Positions 14,273 to 18,312 of a stretch of 18,312 nucleotides of DNA are shown one piece after another (the stretch's first letter is position 1; each line of letters opens with the position of its first letter). Made by a program: the position numbers and the translations under genes. The stretch comes from Acidaminococcus sp050873445 (lineage in GTDB: Bacteria; Bacillota; Negativicutes; Acidaminococcales; Acidaminococcaceae), in NCBI RefSeq assembly GCF_050873445.1, contig NZ_JBNMIU010000048.1:1-18312 (forward strand), given 5' to 3'. The notes beneath the pieces are model-generated. The model saw only the letters and a list, made by a program, of their open reading frames with translations. It did not search any database and was not told the origin of the DNA.

Positions 14273-15160
14273 TTGAAACCAATTGTATATCCTTTTGCTT
14301 TCCTTTTCTGGCATGTGGGGGAAGCCCTGTACCATTTTATGGGGATGGAACCGGTGCACAGGGGAACCAGTCATTCTGAGGATGACCTCCGGAAGATGGT
14401 GAGCGCCAGTGAAAAGGGCGGCAGCATCGACCCGGTGGAAAGCAGGCTCATTGACAATGTGTTTGATTTTGCCGACCGTGTGGCACGGGAAGTGATGGTG
14501 CCACGGCAGGACATGGTGTGCCTGTTCGTGGATGATTCTATCGAAGAGAACATGAAAGTCATCAAGGACAGCGGCCATACCCGGTATCCTCTGTGCGAGG
14601 AGGACCGGGACCATATCCTGGGCATGATCCACATCCGGGAATTCATGAATGCGGATTACAAGGCTCCCGGCTTTGATTTGCGGAGTATCATGCGGGAAAT
14701 CGACGTGGTGCCGGAAAGCATGTCCATTGCCAAGATCCTGCAGCTGATGCAGCATAAACATGTGCAGATGGCTGCGGTGGCCGACGAGTACGGCGGTACG
14801 GCCGGACTGGTGACCATGGAAGACCTGCTGGAGGAAATCGTAGGCGACATCCAGGATGAGCACGACACGGATATGCCGGAAATCAACAAGATGCCTGACG
14901 GGTCCTACGTGTTCGACGGCCTGGTATTGCTGGATGAGGTATCGGAGATTATGGGCATCCAGTTCGACGATCCGGAAGAAGATACCATCGGGGGCTATGT
15001 GTTCGGCCTGATCGGCAGACAGCCTGTGGTGGGCGACAGCGTGGAGGAGAACGGCTACAAGTTCGAAGTGCTGGATTCCACCGGCTTCCGGGTGATGCGG
15101 GTACGGGTGATCCCTCTGAAAAAAGACAACAAGAAGGAAGCGGCTGTCCATGAGCAGTGA
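14273..15160 (+). CDS. CorC/YbeX-like CBS-domain protein without the CNNM membrane domain (295 aa)
   Basis: Belongs to the HlyC/CorC group. A CBS pair (about residues 75-130, beginning VMVPRQDM, and 140-195, with DEYGGTAGLVTMEDLLEEIVGD) is followed by the C-terminal CorC_HlyC domain (about 205-285, FDGLVLLDEV and DTIGGYVFGLIG). Long family members carry a CNNM/DUF21 membrane domain of about 150-180 residues in front; here only its last part survives (KPIVYPFAFLFWHVGEALYHFMG). The total size matches E. coli YbeX/CorC, which also lacks that domain and lies beside ybeY and ybeZ. A role in ribosome-linked or Mg/Co-linked physiology is inference. The start is uncertain: TTG at 14273 has no ribosome site, while AAAGGAGAG (14227-14235) best fits an in-frame ATA at 14243. 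The stop overlaps recO by 11 bases. Confidence 0.85.
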   Translation: MKPIVYPFAFLFWHVGEALYHFMGMEPVHRGTSHSEDDLRKMVSASEKGGSIDPVESRLIDNVFDFADRVAREVMVPRQDMVCLFVDDSIEENMKVIKDSGHTRYPLCEEDRDHILGMIHIREFMNADYKAPGFDLRSIMREIDVVPESMSIAKILQLMQHKHVQMAAVADEYGGTAGLVTMEDLLEEIVGDIQDEHDTDMPEINKMPDGSYVFDGLVLLDEVSEIMGIQFDDPEEDTIGGYVFGLIGRQPVVGDSVEENGYKFEVLDSTGFRVMRVRVIPLKKDNKKEAAVHEQ

Positions 15161-15896
15161 AATGTTTCAAGACGAAGCAATCATCCTCCGGGTTAGAAAT
15201 TGGCAGACTGCGGATAAATACGCAGTCTGCTTTTGTCGTGAACACGGAAAGATCCCCTTTGTGGCCTACGGGGCGGCGTATCCCCGCAGCCAGAGCGGAC
15301 GGCTGGTGCAGCCCTTCGCCCACCTGCAGGTGACGCTGGCGCCGGGCCGCAAGGTCGCTGTCCTGCGCGGCTGCGAAAGCCTGGAAATGCCACAGCCTCC
15401 CGACTGGGAAAACCTGGCTTATGGGGCCATCATCGGGGAAGTGGCGGAGAACCTGCTGGGAGAGGAGGAACCCCAGGAGGAGGTGTTCCGGCTGCTGCTG
15501 GAGGCTTTCCGGCTGCTGGGCAAACGGAACCGGCGCCTGGTCACGGACAGTACCCTGCTGAAACTGCTGGCCCTGTGCGGTCTGAACCCGATCCTGGATG
15601 TCTGCACCAGCTGCAATGAACCGGTGACGGAGGACGGGTATTTCAGCCTGGTGCAGGGGGGCTTTTTGTGTAAGAAATGCGCCATGGGGGAGGAACTGCC
15701 CTTTACCCTGCCTGCCAGGGACCTGATGGAGCAGCTGCTGCACCTGGACCTGAACCAGCCGCCGGACTTCACCGTACGGGGCCGGGAGCTCATGAGCCTG
15801 GAAAAGATTTTATACCAGTTCATCCTGTACCAGACTGACCGGCCTATCCGGAGCCTGGATTTCCTGGCGCAGATGGAGAGGACGGCTCATGGATAA
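15150..15896 (+). CDS. recO: DNA repair protein RecO (248 aa)
   Basis: RecFOR-pathway mediator that loads RecA on SSB-coated DNA and anneals strands. The N-terminal OB fold (1-80) contains EAIILRVRNW and a REHGKIPFVAYGA segment near 30-42. The C-terminal part carries a four-cysteine zinc site: Cys152 and Cys155 (CTSC) with Cys174 and Cys177 (CKKC). Length is normal. It overlaps the upstream CBS gene by 11 bases and the downstream membrane gene by 8, so it is tightly coupled. Codons 18-29 contain a perfect inverted repeat followed by TTTT that looks like an intrinsic terminator. Confidence 0.95.
   Translation: MSSEMFQDEAIILRVRNWQTADKYAVCFCREHGKIPFVAYGAAYPRSQSGRLVQPFAHLQVTLAPGRKVAVLRGCESLEMPQPPDWENLAYGAIIGEVAENLLGEEEPQEEVFRLLLEAFRLLGKRNRRLVTDSTLLKLLALCGLNPILDVCTSCNEPVTEDGYFSLVQGGFLCKKCAMGEELPFTLPARDLMEQLLHLDLNQPPDFTVRGRELMSLEKILYQFILYQTDRPIRSLDFLAQMERTAHG
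15203..15234 (+). terminator. Terminator-like hairpin inside recO
   Basis: GCAGACTGCG (15203-15212) and CGCAGTCTGC (15221-15230) pair perfectly over 10 bp around an 8-base loop, followed at once by TTTT. It lies inside the recO reading frame, about 55 bases after the start codon. The T-run is short, so it may only pause polymerase or attenuate recO and the genes after it. Confidence 0.5.
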
Positions 15897-16587
15897 GGTA
15901 CAATTGGGAAAACTGATCTGGCGGCAGCGGAAGGATCTGCTATTTGGCTGGATGCTCTTCTTTAATATACTGGCCAGCTTCGCCACCCCGGCGATGGACT
16001 GGTACGTGCCCCTGAAACTGGTGCTGCTGTTCTGGCTGGCCAGCGGGGTGTGGCTGACCATTCCCGTGCTGGGACGGTACCGGAAGCGGACTTTTGCCTG
16101 GAAACTGGCCGTGGTGGCCCTGGTGCTGGGGCTGGTGACCCTGTTCCCGGCGGCCTGGCCGTTGCGGGTGGAATATCCGACACTGGAGCTGTGGTTCTGG
16201 GCTTCGGTGCCCTTTGTCTGGTACAGCCTGTGGGCTTTCTTTGGCCGGGAGAAAATGCGCCAGGCACGGGGAATCCTGTGGACCCTGTGGCCGGTGCTCC
16301 TTTTGGCAGGCGCCCTGTGGGCCGTATGGGATACGGATTTTGGGGCGGTAGGGGCGGCCTTCCTGCAGCAGCTGTTCTACGCAGCCCTGGGGACGGAATA
16401 CATCCGCAGCGGTGTCCGTTACCAGCACCGGGTGCTTTTTACCGGAGGACTGCTGCTGGTAAGCGCGGCTTTCTGGACGGCCCTGAACACTTTTGTGTGG
16501 ATCCTGCCGGAACCTGTCTATCCGCTCCTGTGGACAGCCGCCTGTATTGCGCTGGAATGGATCTTTCCGCAGCTGGGACGACGATGA
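15889..16587 (+). CDS. Unknown polytopic membrane protein (232 aa)
   Basis: I do not recognise a family. The sequence is very hydrophobic and Trp-rich, with about seven membrane segments (near residues 18-34, 40-60, 70-90, 98-117, 127-145, 182-203 and 208-226). Short basic loops between them (RYRKR near 64, REKMRQAR near 120) suggest orientation by the positive-inside rule. There is no signal peptide or recognisable catalytic motif. Its start overlaps the recO stop by 8 bases and exoA begins 25 bases after it, so it is made with two repair proteins. That arrangement does not by itself imply a repair role. The frame and coupling make a real gene likely. Confidence 0.8.
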   Translation: MDKVQLGKLIWRQRKDLLFGWMLFFNILASFATPAMDWYVPLKLVLLFWLASGVWLTIPVLGRYRKRTFAWKLAVVALVLGLVTLFPAAWPLRVEYPTLELWFWASVPFVWYSLWAFFGREKMRQARGILWTLWPVLLLAGALWAVWDTDFGAVGAAFLQQLFYAALGTEYIRSGVRYQHRVLFTGGLLLVSAAFWTALNTFVWILPEPVYPLLWTAACIALEWIFPQLGRR

Positions 16588-16612
16588 ACTGTGTACGATA
16601 GAGGTGAAATCC

Positions 16613-17368
16613 ATGAAACTGATCACTTGGAACGTCAACGGCCTGCGGGCCTGCATGAACAAGGGATTTGCTGATTTTATGCAGCAGGCGGATGCGGATA
16701 TTTTCTGTGTCCAGGAAACGAAGATGCGGCGGGAGCAATCCACTTTTGAATTCCCCGGCTACCATGAGTACTGGAACAGTGCCGTAAAAAAGGGGTATTC
16801 CGGTACCGCCATTTTTACGAAAGAAGAACCCCTGGGAGTTACCTATGGCCTGGGCATCGAGGAACACGACCAGGAGGGACGGGTGATTACAGCTGAATAT
16901 CCGGCTTTCATCCTGGTGAATGTCTATACCCCCAATTCCCAGCGGGGCCTGGTACGCCTGGAGTACCGGGAAAAATGGGAGGATGCTTTCCAGGACTATG
17001 TGAGCCGTCTTGCCAGGAAGAAACCGGTGATTGTGTGCGGCGATCTGAATGTGGCTGCCCAGCCCATCGACCTGAAGAACCCGGACAGCAACCACAAGAA
17101 CGCCGGATTCAGCGACCAGGAGCGGGCCAAATTCCAGCAGTTCCTGCACCACGGCTTCGTGGATTCTTTCCGCAGCCTGTATCCTGACAGGGAAGGGGCC
17201 TATACCTGGTGGTCCTATATGTTCAAGGCAAGGGAACGGAACGCCGGATGGCGCATCGACTACTTCCTGGTGAGCGAAAACGGCAGGGACCATATCCAGG
17301 ACGTAGTCATCCACAACGAAGTCTTTGGCAGCGACCACTGCCCGGTGGAGCTGGACTGGAAAGAATAA
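16613..17368 (+). CDS. exoA: Exodeoxyribonuclease III / AP endonuclease ExoA (251 aa)
   Basis: Mg-dependent enzyme that cuts DNA 5' to abasic sites and trims 3' ends in base-excision repair. Family motifs are complete: ITWNVNGLRA (4-13, Asn7), QETK (34-37, catalytic Glu35) and GTAIF (64-68). NVYTPNS (103-109), CGDLNVA (142-148, Asp144 and Asn146) and GSDHCPV (239-245, Asp241 and His242) follow. The RIDYFLVS stretch near 214-221 is also conserved. I start at the ATG at 16613 with GAGGTG 6 bases upstream; the long frame starting earlier runs through the preceding gene in another phase. The next gene starts 26 bases after its stop. Confidence 0.97.
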   Translation: MKLITWNVNGLRACMNKGFADFMQQADADIFCVQETKMRREQSTFEFPGYHEYWNSAVKKGYSGTAIFTKEEPLGVTYGLGIEEHDQEGRVITAEYPAFILVNVYTPNSQRGLVRLEYREKWEDAFQDYVSRLARKKPVIVCGDLNVAAQPIDLKNPDSNHKNAGFSDQERAKFQQFLHHGFVDSFRSLYPDREGAYTWWSYMFKARERNAGWRIDYFLVSENGRDHIQDVVIHNEVFGSDHCPVELDWKE

Positions 17369-17394
17369 GGGCGGTTACCAAGGGGGTCAATATC

Positions 17395-18174
17395 ATGGAA
17401 GGTGCATTCATTGGCGATATCGTAGGTTCCATCTATGAATGGAGGAACCATAAGAGCAAGGAATTCCCGTTGTTTTCCCCTGGCTGCAGGGCTACAGATG
17501 ATTCTCTCATGACCCTGGCTGTGGAACAGGCCTTTGAAGCGGCCAGAAGCCGGGGCAAGCTGCTGGAACGCCATACGGTGCTGCCGCTGCTGGCCAGAGC
17601 AATGCGGTCTTTGGGGCAGAAGTATCCAGACGCCGGGTTCGGGGGCAAGTTCCGTTACTGGCTGTTCCATCCCGAAATGGGGGCCTACGGCAGCTTCGGC
17701 AACGGGGCCGCCATGCGGGTATCCCCGGCGGGCTGGTTCGGACGGACTCTGGCGGAAGTGCGGCAGCTGGCCATTTTGTCCTGTGAAGTGAGCCACAACC
17801 ATCCGGAAAGCTATCGGGCGGCGCAGGCTACGGCCGGTGCCATTTTTCTGGCCCGCCAGAAAAAGAGCAAGGAAGAGATCCGGGAGTACCTGAAGCCCTT
17901 TTATGATCTGGACTTTACAGTGGAAGGCATCCGGGACGCTTACGAAGGGGATGCTTCCTGTCAGAACTCCGTGCCCCAGGGGCTGGTGTGCTTTTTGGAC
18001 AGCACCTGTTTTGAGGATGCCCTGCGCAACGCCGTTTCTCTGGGAGGTGACAGCGATACCCTGGCTGCCATAGCCGGCAGCATCGCTGAGCCGTTTTACG
18101 GGATCCCGGAAGAAATCCGGAAAGAAGCGAGGAAGTACTATCTGCCGGAGATGCTGGAAACTGTGAAGATTTGA
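17395..18174 (+). CDS. ADP-ribosylglycohydrolase (ARH/DraG) family protein (259 aa)
   Basis: Predicted hydrolase that removes ADP-ribose from a modified target, using two Mg ions. The family's metal-binding residues are visible: GDIVGS (7-12), TDDS (34-37) and GGDSDT (217-222, Asp219 and Asp221). GNGAAMRVSP (102-111) and SHNHPES (133-139) are other typical stretches. The ATG at 17395 follows AGGGGG by about 8 bases. At 259 residues it is a compact, single-domain member. Its target is unknown: DraG acts on arginine-linked ADP-ribose of nitrogenase reductase, and some relatives act on other proteins or nucleic acids. It sits 26 bases after exoA and ends the cluster at a strong terminator. Confidence 0.92.
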   Translation: MEGAFIGDIVGSIYEWRNHKSKEFPLFSPGCRATDDSLMTLAVEQAFEAARSRGKLLERHTVLPLLARAMRSLGQKYPDAGFGGKFRYWLFHPEMGAYGSFGNGAAMRVSPAGWFGRTLAEVRQLAILSCEVSHNHPESYRAAQATAGAIFLARQKKSKEEIREYLKPFYDLDFTVEGIRDAYEGDASCQNSVPQGLVCFLDSTCFEDALRNAVSLGGDSDTLAAIAGSIAEPFYGIPEEIRKEARKYYLPEMLETVKI

Positions 18175-18200
18175 ACTGATACACAAAAAAGGAGGTGTGA

Positions 18201-18251
18201 AGGGGGTGTGAAGAAATGAGAATTCATTTCTTCACACCCCCTATGTTTTTT
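18201..18251 (+). terminator. Strong terminator of the phoH-to-ARH cluster
   Basis: Arms 18201-18219 and 18224-18242 pair perfectly over 19 bp around a 4-base loop, followed by ATG and a run of six T. It lies 27 bases after the ARH stop codon. After it, 18252-18312 holds no gene I can support, only another short inverted pair (GCTCT/AGAGC with CTCAA/TTGAG, 18261-18292). Confidence 0.92.
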
Positions 18252-18312
18252 ATCTCTATGGCTCTCTCAACAAAATTTGAGGAGAAAAGAGCATACTTCC
18301 CCCTTTCCCCCA

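Noticed and set aside
14236..14380. ATG right behind the AAAGGAGAG site before the CBS gene
   Set aside because: It is in another frame that is not the CBS-protein frame, gives no recognisable protein, and lies too close to the ribosome site.
1..18312. CRISPR arrays, insertion sequences, prophage or rRNA genes
   Set aside because: No regularly spaced repeats, transposase or integrase genes, phage genes or rRNA-like segments were seen on either strand.

Overview
The window looks like core chromosome of a fairly GC-rich, low-copy-gene Firmicute. Supporting signs are PcrA with its C-terminal Tudor-like tail next to NAD-dependent LigA, a T-box leader, a phoH-ybeY-cdd-era-recO cluster and strong AGGAGG-type ribosome sites. 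Together with the CstA, FAH and MatC-like genes this suggests a Negativicute, possibly an Acidaminococcus relative. That placement is an inference from gene content and style, not a database match. I see no insertion sequence, prophage, CRISPR array or rRNA.

Layout. Positions 1-21 hold the first codons of a leftward gene. A leftward AzgA/PbuG-type purine permease (175-1560) diverges from a rightward pcrA-ligA repair operon (1718-6016). Two terminator hairpins separate ligA from the convergent, leftward cstA (6128-7801). A non-coding stretch of about 680 bp (7802-8479) carries the cstA promoter, an attenuator-like leader hairpin and a palindrome, followed by a complete T-box riboswitch that controls a MatC/SLC13-type permease (8480-9712). 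A leftward 61-codon gene of unknown function and a rightward FAH-family enzyme follow.

A leftward tRNA-Val(GAC) gene with its own promoter is back to back with the rightward cluster phoH - ybeY - cdd - era - short corC/ybeX-like CBS protein - recO - unknown membrane protein - exoA - ADP-ribosylglycohydrolase. The cluster ends at a very strong terminator near 18201-18251. These genes serve ribosome maturation and RNA metabolism (PhoH, YbeY, Era), pyrimidine salvage (Cdd) and DNA repair (RecO, ExoA). With pcrA-ligA, much of the window is genome maintenance.

The most interesting points are regulatory. A T-box that most likely reads a UGG (Trp) specifier sits in front of a permease of a family usually linked to dicarboxylates. 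A terminator-like hairpin lies inside the first 30 codons of recO. The cstA leader can fold into an attenuator. The CorC-like gene lacks the membrane domain of its long relatives and its only well-placed ribosome site points to a non-standard start codon. I found no clearly new multi-gene system.
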